Positions 9,704 through 18,174 of a stretch of 64,000 nucleotides of DNA are shown here, in pieces. The DNA is from Clostridium sp. UBA699 (GTDB lineage: Bacteria > Bacillota > Clostridia > Clostridiales > Clostridiaceae): contig DBML01000003.1 of assembly GCA_002298915.1 (NCBI GenBank), positions 9,822 through 73,821 on the forward strand, in the 5' to 3' direction. Below the pieces are notes generated by a model, which was not told the DNA's origin, did no database searches, and saw only the letters and a program-made list of their open reading frames with translations. A program made the translations under genes and the position numbers. How positions within the stretch are numbered: the stretch's first letter is position 1; each line of letters begins with the position of its first letter.

Positions 9704-10264
9704 TTAAGATAATTTTTCCACCACTCCATTCTCCATCAAATCATGTATAAGCTTAATAAGACTTTCTGGAGAAAGAGATTTTTCTTGCTTGAACCAAAAA
9801 CTCATAATTCCAAGCATTCCTGACAATATAAATTCCAAAACATAATCCATTTCAATTTCATGAACGGCTCCATTTGATTCTACGGTTTGTTTTAGCAATG
9901 GCTTTATTGCAATCTTCAACTTGCTTTGAAAAGAAGGGTCTCCATTATCACCGAGTAAAACTATATAATATCTTTCGTGTTTCCCATATAGTTCTAAAAA
10001 CATATCAATCGGCATTCCTATTTCCTGTTTTTCCAAAACAAAACGTGGCAGAGTATCAATAGATGGAATTAATGCATTTTCAATCTGTTCAAGTACATCA
10101 TAGACATCGGAGAAATATTCATAAAAAGTGCCCCTGTTATAGCCAGCCTTTATAGTAATTTCTTTTACACTTATTTTCTCAATTCTTTTTTCACAATAAA
10201 TTTCCCAAAAGGCATCTATTAAATTTTGTCTTGTCTGCGATGTAATCTCCATTTGTTTCCTCAT
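9704..10264 (-). CDS. TetR/AcrR family regulator of the adjacent glycosyltransferase
   Basis: 186 aa. The TetR DNA-binding domain has KISVKEITIKAGYNRGTFYEYF split over residues about 31-52, with the characteristic GYNRGTFYEYF. The gene is markedly AT-rich compared with its surroundings. It is divergent from the glycosyltransferase at 10383, and the shared intergenic region holds two palindromes, so it probably represses both itself and the glycosyltransferase. Lateral acquisition of this pair is inferred from composition. Confidence 0.85.
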   Translation of the reverse strand: MRKQMEITSQTRQNLIDAFWEIYCEKRIEKISVKEITIKAGYNRGTFYEYFSDVYDVLEQIENALIPSIDTLPRFVLEKQEIGMPIDMFLELYGKHERYYIVLLGDNGDPSFQSKLKIAIKPLLKQTVESNGAVHEIEMDYVLEFILSGMLGIMSFWFKQEKSLSPESLIKLIHDLMENGVVEKLS

Positions 10265-10283
10265 AGTTTACTTCTCCCTAAAT

Positions 10284-10357
10284 CCAACATATACATAAAT
10301 ATTGTTGGTTGATGGTTATTGTAATAAGATTCATAATATTATTATACAACACGTTGT
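10284..10357 (+). promoter_or_regulatory. Divergent control region: promoter with two TetR-type palindromes
   Basis: Promoter TTGATG (10309-10314), 17 nt, CATAAT (10332-10337) reads toward the glycosyltransferase. CCAACA...TGTTGG (10284-10308) abuts the -35 box, and ACAAC-AC-GTTGT (10346-10357) lies just downstream of the -10 box. Both share the ACAAC/CCAAC half-site, as expected for one repressor bound twice. Confidence 0.6.
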
Positions 10358-10382
10358 TGGATGATATAAGAGAGGGTTAAAT

Positions 10383-11621
10383 ATGATTACAATTTTATGT
10401 TCAGGTTCTCGTGGTGATTTTCAGCCATATATCGCACTTGCGATTGAGCTTAAAAAGTTAGGAAAAGATGTGCAAATTGTTGGAATGAGGAGTTTTGAAA
10501 GTTTTGTAAGGAGTTACGGAATAGATTATTACCCAATACAAGCTGACTTTGAATCTCTTAATGTTGATAAACAAATGATTAAGGAAGCTCAATCAGCGGA
10601 CAACCCTATTAAAATGCTGCGGACTTTTAACAAAATGAAAAAGTATGGTGCTTTTGTAACTGATGAATATTATTCTGCTTGTGAGGGCAGCGAATTAATA
10701 GTATATCACCCTGGTTGTACAATAGGTTATTTTGCTTCAGAAAAATTTGGTATTCCATCAGTATTAGCATCGCCTTTTCCAATGCATAAAACAAAGGAAA
10801 TAACATCAGTCATTATGTATGGAAGGGTGAAAGCTAACCCTATTGTGAATGCAATGAGCTATTCTATGCTTCAAGGTATGCTATGGCTTGCATCAAAGGA
10901 TTCAGTAAAAGGCTTTTGGAAGAAGAAGTTCGGAAAACTTCCAGACAATTTTGGATGTCCCTTTGAACGCACAAAAGATGAAAAGCATCCTGCTGTTATT
11001 TCATGCAGTAACTTTGTATTTCAAAGACCAAAGGACTGGAACGAGCATATCCATCAAAGTGGTTATTGGTTTGTTAAAGAGACATCAGAGTACATTTGCT
11101 CTATAGAATTAAGTAACTTTTTAAATTCAGGCGATAAGCCTATCTATATAGGTTTCGGAAGTGTCTTCAATGAAGATGAAAAAGATAGATTATACAAAAT
11201 AGTTTTAGATGCTCTTGATAAAAGCGGCAAACGAGGTATCATCTGTGGGATGGGAGAAATTCAAAACCTGCCAGAAAATATATTTATAATCGACACCATC
11301 CCTCATTCATGGCTTTTTGATAAAGTTTCGGCAGTTTGTCATCATGGTGGAGCAGGAACCACTGCTGCGGGATTCAAAGCGGGTGTTCCAAGTATAATAA
11401 TTCCATTTTCAAATGACCAGTTCGCTTGGGCAAATAGGGCCTACGATTTAGGAGTTGGTTCAAAACCTATTTCTCGAAAGAATCTTACCCCGAACAATCT
11501 CGCAACTGCAATAAATTATGCACTTCAAGACGAAATTGTGTCAAATGCGAAAACTCTCGCTGACAATATTGCATCAGAAAATGGAGCGAGAGACTGTGCA
11601 AAGGTTATTGCTAATTTATAA
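10383..11621 (+). CDS. UDP-glycosyltransferase (GT1 family)
   Basis: 412-aa GT-B fold enzyme of the MGT/sterol-glucosyltransferase type. The N-terminal acceptor domain starts MITILCSGSRGDFQPY, with a glycine-rich loop as in GT1 enzymes. The C-terminal nucleotide-sugar domain has YIGFGSVF and the donor-binding signature HHGGAGTTAAGFKAGVPS followed by PFSNDQFAWA. Homologues glycosylate macrolides, sterols or other small hydrophobic acceptors. With a divergent TetR regulator, an inducible detoxification role is plausible but inferred. The gene is AT-rich with AAA/AGA-type codon use, unlike the rest of the window. Confidence 0.88.
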   Translation: MITILCSGSRGDFQPYIALAIELKKLGKDVQIVGMRSFESFVRSYGIDYYPIQADFESLNVDKQMIKEAQSADNPIKMLRTFNKMKKYGAFVTDEYYSACEGSELIVYHPGCTIGYFASEKFGIPSVLASPFPMHKTKEITSVIMYGRVKANPIVNAMSYSMLQGMLWLASKDSVKGFWKKKFGKLPDNFGCPFERTKDEKHPAVISCSNFVFQRPKDWNEHIHQSGYWFVKETSEYICSIELSNFLNSGDKPIYIGFGSVFNEDEKDRLYKIVLDALDKSGKRGIICGMGEIQNLPENIFIIDTIPHSWLFDKVSAVCHHGGAGTTAAGFKAGVPSIIIPFSNDQFAWANRAYDLGVGSKPISRKNLTPNNLATAINYALQDEIVSNAKTLADNIASENGARDCAKVIANL

Positions 11622-11636
11622 AATATTGGGTATTCC

Positions 11637-11665
11637 TTGAAAAACGGAGTCCCTTTTCTTATTAT
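11637..11665 (+). promoter_or_regulatory. Candidate promoter of the pucR-type gene
   Basis: TTGAAA (11637-11642), 17-nt spacer, TATTAT (11660-11665), about 80 nt before the start codon. Confidence 0.45.
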
Positions 11666-11743
11666 GCATAAAATGTATACAATATTGCGGATAAAATGTT
11701 ATTATTAAAAAAGATGCATTTTTTATCGTGAAGGGGGAGCAGA

Positions 11744-12889
11744 ATGAATTTAACTATAGGAGAAGCGCTGGAACTGGAAATTTTACATGGGTTCAAACTG
11801 CTCGCGGGGAAGAAAGGACTGTCGAACCAGATACTGAACGTGGCCGTCTGGGATTACGAGACGGGCGACCTCATAGAAGAGAACTTCAGAAGGGGGGACT
11901 TTGTTCTGAGCACCCTGGTTGCGATTAAGGACAAGATCGAGGAGCTCGAGGACAATTTCCAAAGGCTCATAGACGTGGGCATAAGCGCACTGGCCATAAG
12001 GCCCGTCTACATAGAGGAAATACCCGAGCATATAATAAAGCTTGCGGAGAAGAAGAACGTTCCGCTCATGATTTTCGGCTCCACGGCCACGGAGGACGTG
12101 ATCGTGGGGATAAATAAGGCCATCGTCGAGAAGCAGGGCTACAAGAAGCTGACGATGAAGATAGACGACATCCTTTTCCTGAACCTCAACGAAGAGGGCG
12201 TCAGGGGTATAGCACGCAAGATAAACCCGCACTTCATGGAAAACAACCTGGTGGCCTTCTGCAGAAAAAAGAGCAGCAAATCAAGGTGGATGATAAACGT
12301 CCCCAAGGAAGAGATCGAGGAGATCGGCTGCAAGGTCATACCCTTCAAGAACGGGCACCTCGTGATAAACACCTTCGAGAGATCGGACCAGAAGGAGATC
12401 GAGAAGACAATATTCCGAAGGCTTGAATGGCTCGGCTTCACCCAGAAGGATTACGTAATAGGGGTCAGCAGCCTCTATTCGAGCCTGGGGCAGTTAAGCT
12501 ACCCCATAAACGAGAGCCTTTACGCATTCAGGTACGCAAAGCTTTACAAGAAGGACATCTCCTTCTTCAACGATATAGGCGTCAACAAGGTGATCCTTCC
12601 GATACTCGACAACCCCTGGGTTATGAAGTACTACAACCAGATGGTCGAGCCTTTGATAAAGTACGACAGGGACAACGAAACTGAGCTGCTAAAGACCGCG
12701 ATCGCCTATATCGAGAACAACGGGGACATAAGGGCTACCGCGGAGGAGCTCTTCCAGCACGGAAATACAATAAGATACAGAATTGACAGAATAAACAAGA
12801 TCATGAGAGAAAGTTCCAACTGCCTTCACTTCTACGAGGAACTGGCCGTAATGGTTAGGATATACAGGATGATGAACAGCGTGTTGTAA
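11744..12889 (+). CDS. PucR-family transcriptional regulator
   Basis: 381 aa. The N-terminal PucR domain (MNLTIGEALELEILHGFKLLAG...) is followed by a degenerate GGDEF-like middle and the C-terminal PucR helix-turn-helix (NNGDIRATAEELFQHGNTIRYRI). RBS AAGGGGGAG precedes ATG 11744. PucR proteins usually activate nearby catabolic genes in response to a substrate. Here it lies directly upstream of speF-potE in the same orientation, 119 nt apart, so control of ornithine catabolism or acid response is the likely role (inference). Confidence 0.88.
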   Translation: MNLTIGEALELEILHGFKLLAGKKGLSNQILNVAVWDYETGDLIEENFRRGDFVLSTLVAIKDKIEELEDNFQRLIDVGISALAIRPVYIEEIPEHIIKLAEKKNVPLMIFGSTATEDVIVGINKAIVEKQGYKKLTMKIDDILFLNLNEEGVRGIARKINPHFMENNLVAFCRKKSSKSRWMINVPKEEIEEIGCKVIPFKNGHLVINTFERSDQKEIEKTIFRRLEWLGFTQKDYVIGVSSLYSSLGQLSYPINESLYAFRYAKLYKKDISFFNDIGVNKVILPILDNPWVMKYYNQMVEPLIKYDRDNETELLKTAIAYIENNGDIRATAEELFQHGNTIRYRIDRINKIMRESSNCLHFYEELAVMVRIYRMMNSVL

Positions 12890-12940
12890 TTTTTACAAAG
12901 GCCACCCTTTGCTTATTAGAAAATTCACAAAACCAGAACG

Positions 12941-12998
12941 CCCCCTGATGTTGTAAGATTAGTTCATGAGAACAAATCAACAAACAACGTACAGGGGG
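12941..12998 (+). promoter_or_regulatory. Leader hairpin that would sequester the speF Shine-Dalgarno
   Basis: CCCCCTG (12941-12947) is exactly complementary to CAGGGGG (12992-12998), the speF ribosome binding site. An inner GTTGT / ACAAC helix extends the stem around a 29-nt loop. Formation would block translation of speF, suggesting translational control. No effector can be named. Confidence 0.45.
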
Positions 12999-13008
12999 TT
13001 TTACATTA

Positions 13009-15162
13009 ATGAAAAGGTTAAAGATAGCTTACGCTGAAGCAGCAGGACCTTATTTCTCGACAAAGAGGGAAACGGTTACAGTTGACTGCACGGATTTCAC
13101 AGACGTAGGCGCAGTAGTAGTAACAGAAAAGGACGCTTCAAGCGTCGAAGCGGTCCAGGCAACAAAATTCGGACTTCCGGTTTTCGTGGTTCTTACAGAA
13201 AGCACAAAGCTTCCGGGAGAGTTAATAGGAAAGGTGAATCACGTTATCGACGGGAAGTCGGAAGCGGCCGAATACTACAGCAGGCAGATCGAGGACGCTG
13301 CTGCAAAATATGAAGACAGCGTGCTGCCGCCGTTCATGAGAGCTCTGTCAGAATATGTTTACTCGGGAAAATCACAGTTCGACTGCCCGGGACACCAGGG
13401 CGGACAGTTCTTCAGGAAGCACCCTGCAGGGAGGTTCCTGTACGACTTCTACGGTGAGAACGTGTTCCGTTCGGACCTCTGCAACGCAGACGTGAAGCTC
13501 GGGGACCTGCTTATACACGAAGGGCCTGCAGTTGACGCCGAGCAGTTCGCGGCAAAGGTATACAACGCAGACAAGACCTACTTCGTGCTCAACGGAACCT
13601 CTGCGTCGAACAAGGTAGTGATGAACGCGCTTCTTTCGCCGGGAGACCTGGTGCTCTACGACAGGAACAACCACAAATCGATAAACCACGGGGCATGCGT
13701 GCAGGCCGGAGCGACACCTATATACCTTGAAACCGCACGAAACCCGTTCGGCTTCATAGGCGGTATCGACAGCGAATGCTTCGACGAAAAATACCTCAGG
13801 GAGCTTGTGGCAGAACGCGCTCCTGAAAAAGCCAACGAAAAGAGGCCTTTCAGGGTTGCTGTAATACAGCTGGGAACCTACGACGGTACCATATACAACG
13901 CCAGACAGGTTGTAGACAGGATAGGACACCTCTGCGACTACATCCTCTTCGACTCGGCATGGGTAGGTTACGAGCAGTTCATACCAATGATGAAGGACTG
14001 CAGCCCGCTGCTCCTTGAGCTAGGACCTGAGGATCCAGGCATATTCGTAACACAGTCTGTGCACAAGCAGCAGGCAGGCTTCTCGCAGACATCCCAGATC
14101 CACAAGAAGGACAGCCACATAAAGGGTCAGGACAGATACTGCAACCACAAGCGCGTAAACAACGCGTTCATGATGCACGCATCGACAAGCCCGTTCTACC
14201 CTATGTTCGCCTCGCTCGACGTGAACGCGAAGATGATGGAAGGAGAAGCGGGGAGGAAGCTCTGGCTTGACACGGTTAAGGTCGCTATCGAAGCAAGGAA
14301 ATCCATGTTCAAAAACTGCAGGCTTATAAAGCCTTTCGTTCCTGCAACAGTGAACGGAAAGCCTTGGGCAGAAGGGGACACAGAGGTCATGGCCCACGAC
14401 CTGGACTACTTCAGATTCGTTCCTGGCGCAAGGTGGCATGCTTTCGAAGGCTACGGCGAAAACCAGTACTTCGTCGACCCTTGCAAATTCCAGCTCACAA
14501 CACCGGGGATAAACACCGAAACAGGCGAATACGAGGAGTTCGGCATACCTGCAAACATACTTGCAAACTACCTGAGGGAGAACGGTATAATACCAGAAAA
14601 ATGCGACCTCAACGCCATACTGTTCCTCATGACACCTGCGGAATCGGCAACGAAGATGGAAAACCTGGTAGCCCAGATAGCAAGGTTCGAGGCCCTTATA
14701 GAAGCTGACGTGCCTATGCAGGAAGTGCTTCCGACAATATACTACAGCAACATCTGCAAGTACAAGGGCTACAGTATCAGGCAGCTCTGCCAGGAGATGC
14801 ACGATTTCTACAGGGAGAGGGACGTCAAGGACCTTCAGAAAAAGCTGTTCAGGAAGGAATTCCTGCCTGAATACGTAATGACTCCTCAGGAAGCAAACAT
14901 AAGGTTTGTAAGAGGCGAAGGCGAGCTCGTGCCGCTTGACGAGATAGAAGGACGCACGGCACTCGAAGGAGCGCTTCCATACCCTCCAGGAGTTGTATGC
15001 GTAACGCAGGGAGAAAATTGGTCCGAAACAGCTGTAAAGTACTTTCAGGCTCTTGAGGAAGGCATCAACACGCTGCCGGGATTCGCGCCAGAAATACAGG
15101 GCGTTTACCTTGAAACTGTAGAGGGAAAGAAGAAAGCATTCGGATACGTACTGAAGAAATAA
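13009..15162 (+). CDS. speF: Ornithine decarboxylase (inducible, SpeF type)
   Basis: 717-aa fold-type I PLP decarboxylase of the Orn/Lys/Arg family: ornithine to putrescine plus CO2, consuming a proton. It has the N-terminal wing domain, the PLP domain and a C-terminal domain; E. coli SpeF is about 730 aa. The PLP lysine is Lys353 in TQSVHKQQAGFSQ, the form found in ornithine rather than lysine decarboxylases. HDLDYFRFVPGA and TPAES motifs also fit. RBS CAGGGGG. The potE antiporter follows 14 nt downstream, forming the classical ornithine/putrescine proton-consuming module. Confidence 0.95.
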   Translation: MKRLKIAYAEAAGPYFSTKRETVTVDCTDFTDVGAVVVTEKDASSVEAVQATKFGLPVFVVLTESTKLPGELIGKVNHVIDGKSEAAEYYSRQIEDAAAKYEDSVLPPFMRALSEYVYSGKSQFDCPGHQGGQFFRKHPAGRFLYDFYGENVFRSDLCNADVKLGDLLIHEGPAVDAEQFAAKVYNADKTYFVLNGTSASNKVVMNALLSPGDLVLYDRNNHKSINHGACVQAGATPIYLETARNPFGFIGGIDSECFDEKYLRELVAERAPEKANEKRPFRVAVIQLGTYDGTIYNARQVVDRIGHLCDYILFDSAWVGYEQFIPMMKDCSPLLLELGPEDPGIFVTQSVHKQQAGFSQTSQIHKKDSHIKGQDRYCNHKRVNNAFMMHASTSPFYPMFASLDVNAKMMEGEAGRKLWLDTVKVAIEARKSMFKNCRLIKPFVPATVNGKPWAEGDTEVMAHDLDYFRFVPGARWHAFEGYGENQYFVDPCKFQLTTPGINTETGEYEEFGIPANILANYLRENGIIPEKCDLNAILFLMTPAESATKMENLVAQIARFEALIEADVPMQEVLPTIYYSNICKYKGYSIRQLCQEMHDFYRERDVKDLQKKLFRKEFLPEYVMTPQEANIRFVRGEGELVPLDEIEGRTALEGALPYPPGVVCVTQGENWSETAVKYFQALEEGINTLPGFAPEIQGVYLETVEGKKKAFGYVLKK

Positions 15163-15176
15163 TTGGGGGTAATATT

Positions 15177-16550
15177 ATGAGCGATAAGGCAAACAGCAAA
15201 AAGATGGGCGTTGTTCAACTGACTGTAATTACTGCTATCAACATGATGGGTTCAGGTATCATTATGCTTCCTACAAAGCTTGCCCAGGTGGGAACGATAT
15301 CCATACTTTCATGGCTTGTGACAGCGGTAGGATCCATGGCACTTGCGTACGCTTTCGCGCAGAACGGCATGTTCAGCAGGAAGGGCGGCGGAATGGGTGG
15401 CTACGCAGAGTATTCATTCGGAAAGTCGGGAAGCTTCATGGCCAACTACACCTACGGCGTTTCGCTCCTCATAGCAAACGTAGCAATAGCTATATCCACC
15501 GTAGGGTACGGCTCGGTCCTCTTCGGGGTTGAGCTTTCGCCTGTGATGGTTGCGGTTGCGACGATCGGAGTGCTATGGCTTGCAACGGTCCTCAACTTCA
15601 AAGGCCCAAAGGTGACAGGCCGAATAGGCTCGTTCACCATCTGGGGGGTAATAGCTCCTGTTATAGTAATTTCAACCGCCGGCTGGTTCTTCTTCCATCC
15701 TGGCATGTACGTATCCTCCTGGAACCCGCACAACATGCCTTTCTTCAGCGCAGTCAGCGCGTCCATATCGATGACGCTGTGGGCTTTCCTAGGGCTTGAA
15801 TCGGCCTGCGCAAACATGGACGCTGTTGAAAACCCTAAGAAGAACGTTCCGATAGCTGTCCTCGGAGGCACGATCGGAGCAGCAGTTGTATACATAATCT
15901 CGACCAACGTAATGGCCGGAATCGTGCCAAACGCAGACCTTGCGGCAAGCACAGCTCCTTTCGGGCTCGCCTTCGCCACAATGTTCGGTTCAACCGCGGG
16001 CAAGATAGTCACAGGGCTCATGGTCATGTCCTGCTTCGGATCCCTTTTCGCATGGCAGTTCACGATAGCAGAGGTCTTCAAGGGCTCAGCCGTCGAGGGA
16101 TACTTCCCTAAGGTCTTCTCAAGGATCACGAAGGATGAAGCTCCAATATACGGCATGGTGATAATAACAGTATGCCAGACGCTGCTATCTCTCATGACGA
16201 TCAGCCCTAACCTGAACACCCAGTTCACGATACTCGTAAACCTGGCGGTCGTGACCAACATCATACCGTACATCCTGTCCATGGGCGCGGTGGATGTAAT
16301 AATGAAAACAGAAAAGGTGGATTCAAAGAAGACGAAAATCGCTATGCTCACAGGTTTGGTAGGCTCGGTCTACAGCCTGTACGCGCTGTACGCTTCCGGC
16401 TTCGAGGCCATGACGTACGGAGCGATCGTCACATTCGCCGGCTGGGTCATATACGGCTTCGTATCGCACAAGTTTGACCTGGAGAAGAGGGCGAAAGAGG
16501 CCCACAAATACATCGCTGACATGGAGGCGGCAGAAGCTCAGCAGGCTTAG
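15177..16550 (+). CDS. potE: Putrescine-ornithine antiporter PotE
   Basis: 457-aa APC-family transporter with 12 predicted membrane segments, exchanging external ornithine for internal putrescine. Long stretches match E. coli PotE as I recall it: MGVVQLT, NMMGSGIIMLPTKLA, SWLVTAVGSMALA, GGMGGYAEY, NYTYGVSLLIANVA, FLGLESACANMD and FTILVNLAVVTNIIPY. RBS TTGGGGGTAA before ATG 15177. Co-transcribed with speF and ended by the strong terminator at 16607. Confidence 0.96.
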   Translation: MSDKANSKKMGVVQLTVITAINMMGSGIIMLPTKLAQVGTISILSWLVTAVGSMALAYAFAQNGMFSRKGGGMGGYAEYSFGKSGSFMANYTYGVSLLIANVAIAISTVGYGSVLFGVELSPVMVAVATIGVLWLATVLNFKGPKVTGRIGSFTIWGVIAPVIVISTAGWFFFHPGMYVSSWNPHNMPFFSAVSASISMTLWAFLGLESACANMDAVENPKKNVPIAVLGGTIGAAVVYIISTNVMAGIVPNADLAASTAPFGLAFATMFGSTAGKIVTGLMVMSCFGSLFAWQFTIAEVFKGSAVEGYFPKVFSRITKDEAPIYGMVIITVCQTLLSLMTISPNLNTQFTILVNLAVVTNIIPYILSMGAVDVIMKTEKVDSKKTKIAMLTGLVGSVYSLYALYASGFEAMTYGAIVTFAGWVIYGFVSHKFDLEKRAKEAHKYIADMEAAEAQQA

Positions 16551-16606
16551 ACTGAGAAACTAATAACAAAATAAATCACAAGCACCAAAATATAATCCAT
16601 TCCCAA

Positions 16607-16650
16607 AACAAGATGATTTCTGCAGTTTGCAGGGGTCATCTTGTTTTTTT
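16607..16650 (+). terminator. Terminator of speF-potE
   Basis: AACAAGATGA / TCATCTTGTT perfect 10-bp outer stem with an inner CTGCA / TGCAG helix, then T7. Confidence 0.9.
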
Positions 16651-16826
16651 GTGAAACCTTGGAACCGCTGGTATTGCTGGGATTGGCGTGGTTGCCTTGC
16701 CGACATAACCATGCCGGGACCCCATGAGGATTCAATATTATAGCACAGTGTAAACGTTTTATGTACATGAAAATACTTTCATAGGAAAAAACGATGATAA
16801 ACGCTTGTTAGCTCTATTGGCAACAA
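16651..16826. other. Intergenic stretch without a recognised gene
   Basis: About 176 nt between the speF-potE terminator and the next promoter. It contains a GC-richer block (16651-16735) with an 8-bp helix GCGTGGTT / AACCATGC. On the minus strand the same block can be read as a peptide-like string containing GNHANPSNTSGSKVS, continuing through the terminator. No start signal, RNA family or repeat partner was recognised. Confidence 0.3.
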
Positions 16827-16856
16827 TTGGATTTAAAAGAAGGACGGTCGTATAAT
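16827..16856 (+). promoter_or_regulatory. Promoter of the acyl-CoA dehydrogenase operon
   Basis: TTGGAT (16827-16832), 18-nt spacer, TATAAT (16851-16856), 45 nt before the first start codon. Confidence 0.6.
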
Positions 16857-16900
16857 GAAAACATAGAAATTGTTACAAAAATATCAAGGAGGTCAATCAA

Positions 16901-18085
16901 ATGTCAAAACTTACAGATCAGGAATTTAAAGCTTATTTGAAACAAATCAGGGAATTAGCGGAGGGTCCTTTCGAAGAGATCCAGAAAGAAGTTGAAGTCA
17001 CAAACAAGTTCCCACAGAGGTTTTTCGACCTTGCAATCGAGAACAATCTTTATAGATGCTGCCTGCCTGAAGAATACGGCGGATGGGGATTAAACGAGCT
17101 GGAAATCCTCCAGGTTCAGGAAGAGTTCAGCAGAGGTCCAGGTGGAATGAGAATGCATCTTCACTACGCAGCTGACATGAACTGGAGAATACTTGACGAC
17201 TTCGGGAGCAAAGAGCTGAAGGCTGAGTATATGGACAAGTTCGCAGACAAGACAATATTCACTTGCTTCGCTCTAACAGAAGAAACTGGCGGTACTGGAG
17301 CTGACCTTCACACACTGGCTGAAAACAAAGGCGACTACTACCTGGTGAACGGAGAAAAAACTCTCATCTCCCACACAGACTGCTGCGAATTCGCGTACGT
17401 AATAGCTGTTACAGACCCGTATGCAGACAAAGACCACAGGCTGTCAGCATTCTTCGTGCCGGTTGACACTCCAGGCTACGAAATAGTTCCAATGCCTCAC
17501 ATGATGGGCTGCAGAGGAGCAGGCCATGCAGGACTCAAGTTCACAAACATGAAGCTCGACAAGAAATACCTGCTCGGAAACGAAGGCGACGGACTCAAGA
17601 TAGCAATGCACTCGCTTTCAGTATCAAGGGCACACATAGCAGTGAGCAACCTGGGTATGGCTCAGAGAATGTTCGAAATGACAATTAAGAGGGCAAAGGA
17701 CAGAGTGACATTCGGAAAACCGCTCGTAAAGAGACAGGCGATCCAGCAGACCATAGCTGACATGGGAACAGAAATACACGCTCTTAGAATGATGGTTTAC
17801 GATTTCGCAAGCGAATTCGAAAAGGATCCTACAGGCGAAAAGATAGACATGAAAGCTGCAATGTGCAAACTCCACAGCATAAACACTGTTAAGCTTGTCT
17901 CAGACTACATGCTCGAGATATTCGGAGGAATCGGATACTTCGAAGACTGCGTATACGGACCGGTTGAAAGACTGTACCGCGACTGCCGTGCAATGTGGCT
18001 CGAAGAAGGCCCAAGGACTGTTCAGAGACTCACAGCAGCAAGAAAGCTAATAGACAGGAACGGAGTAATCGACAGAGCGTTCTAA
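16901..18085 (+). CDS. Acyl-CoA dehydrogenase family flavoprotein (probable enoyl-CoA reductase), divergent
   Basis: 394-aa flavoprotein of the ACAD family, which interconverts acyl-CoA and 2-enoyl-CoA with electrons carried by ETF. Motifs: PEEYGGWGL, TEETGGTGADL (FAD loop; the usual form is TEPxAGSD), FGKPLVKRQAIQ, and EIFGGIGYFED. The catalytic base lies in LEEGPRTVQRL, where typical enzymes have YEGTxQIQRL. The FAD loop and catalytic loop are unusual, so the substrate is probably not a simple fatty acyl-CoA. RBS AAGGAGG before ATG 16901. First gene of an operon with a CoA-transferase, a second dehydrogenase, EtfBA and a CoA ligase; reduction of an unsaturated acid is inferred. Confidence 0.85.
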   Translation: MSKLTDQEFKAYLKQIRELAEGPFEEIQKEVEVTNKFPQRFFDLAIENNLYRCCLPEEYGGWGLNELEILQVQEEFSRGPGGMRMHLHYAADMNWRILDDFGSKELKAEYMDKFADKTIFTCFALTEETGGTGADLHTLAENKGDYYLVNGEKTLISHTDCCEFAYVIAVTDPYADKDHRLSAFFVPVDTPGYEIVPMPHMMGCRGAGHAGLKFTNMKLDKKYLLGNEGDGLKIAMHSLSVSRAHIAVSNLGMAQRMFEMTIKRAKDRVTFGKPLVKRQAIQQTIADMGTEIHALRMMVYDFASEFEKDPTGEKIDMKAAMCKLHSINTVKLVSDYMLEIFGGIGYFEDCVYGPVERLYRDCRAMWLEEGPRTVQRLTAARKLIDRNGVIDRAF

Positions 18086-18104
18086 CATAAGAGATACAGA
18101 AACA

Positions 18105-18137
18105 TAGCCTTTCGGACCGGAGCTGTCCGGAAGGCTA
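18105..18137 (+). other. Intercistronic hairpin in the acyl-CoA reductase operon
   Basis: 13-bp stem TAGCCTTTCGGAC / GTCCGGAAGGCTA (one G-U) with a 7-nt loop, but no T-run follows. More likely an mRNA processing or stability element than a terminator. Confidence 0.5.
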
Positions 18138-18174
18138 AAAATATAAATCCTGCAAAAAAATAGGAGGAAGATGA

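Noticed and set aside
12966..13037. 23-codon frame overlapping the speF start as a true leader peptide gene
   Set aside because: No convincing RBS and no similarity to known SpeFL; kept only as part of the hairpin observation.
15452..16351. About 300-codon open frame antisense to potE
   Set aside because: Mirrors the codon pattern of a membrane protein gene; no family motif or start signal.
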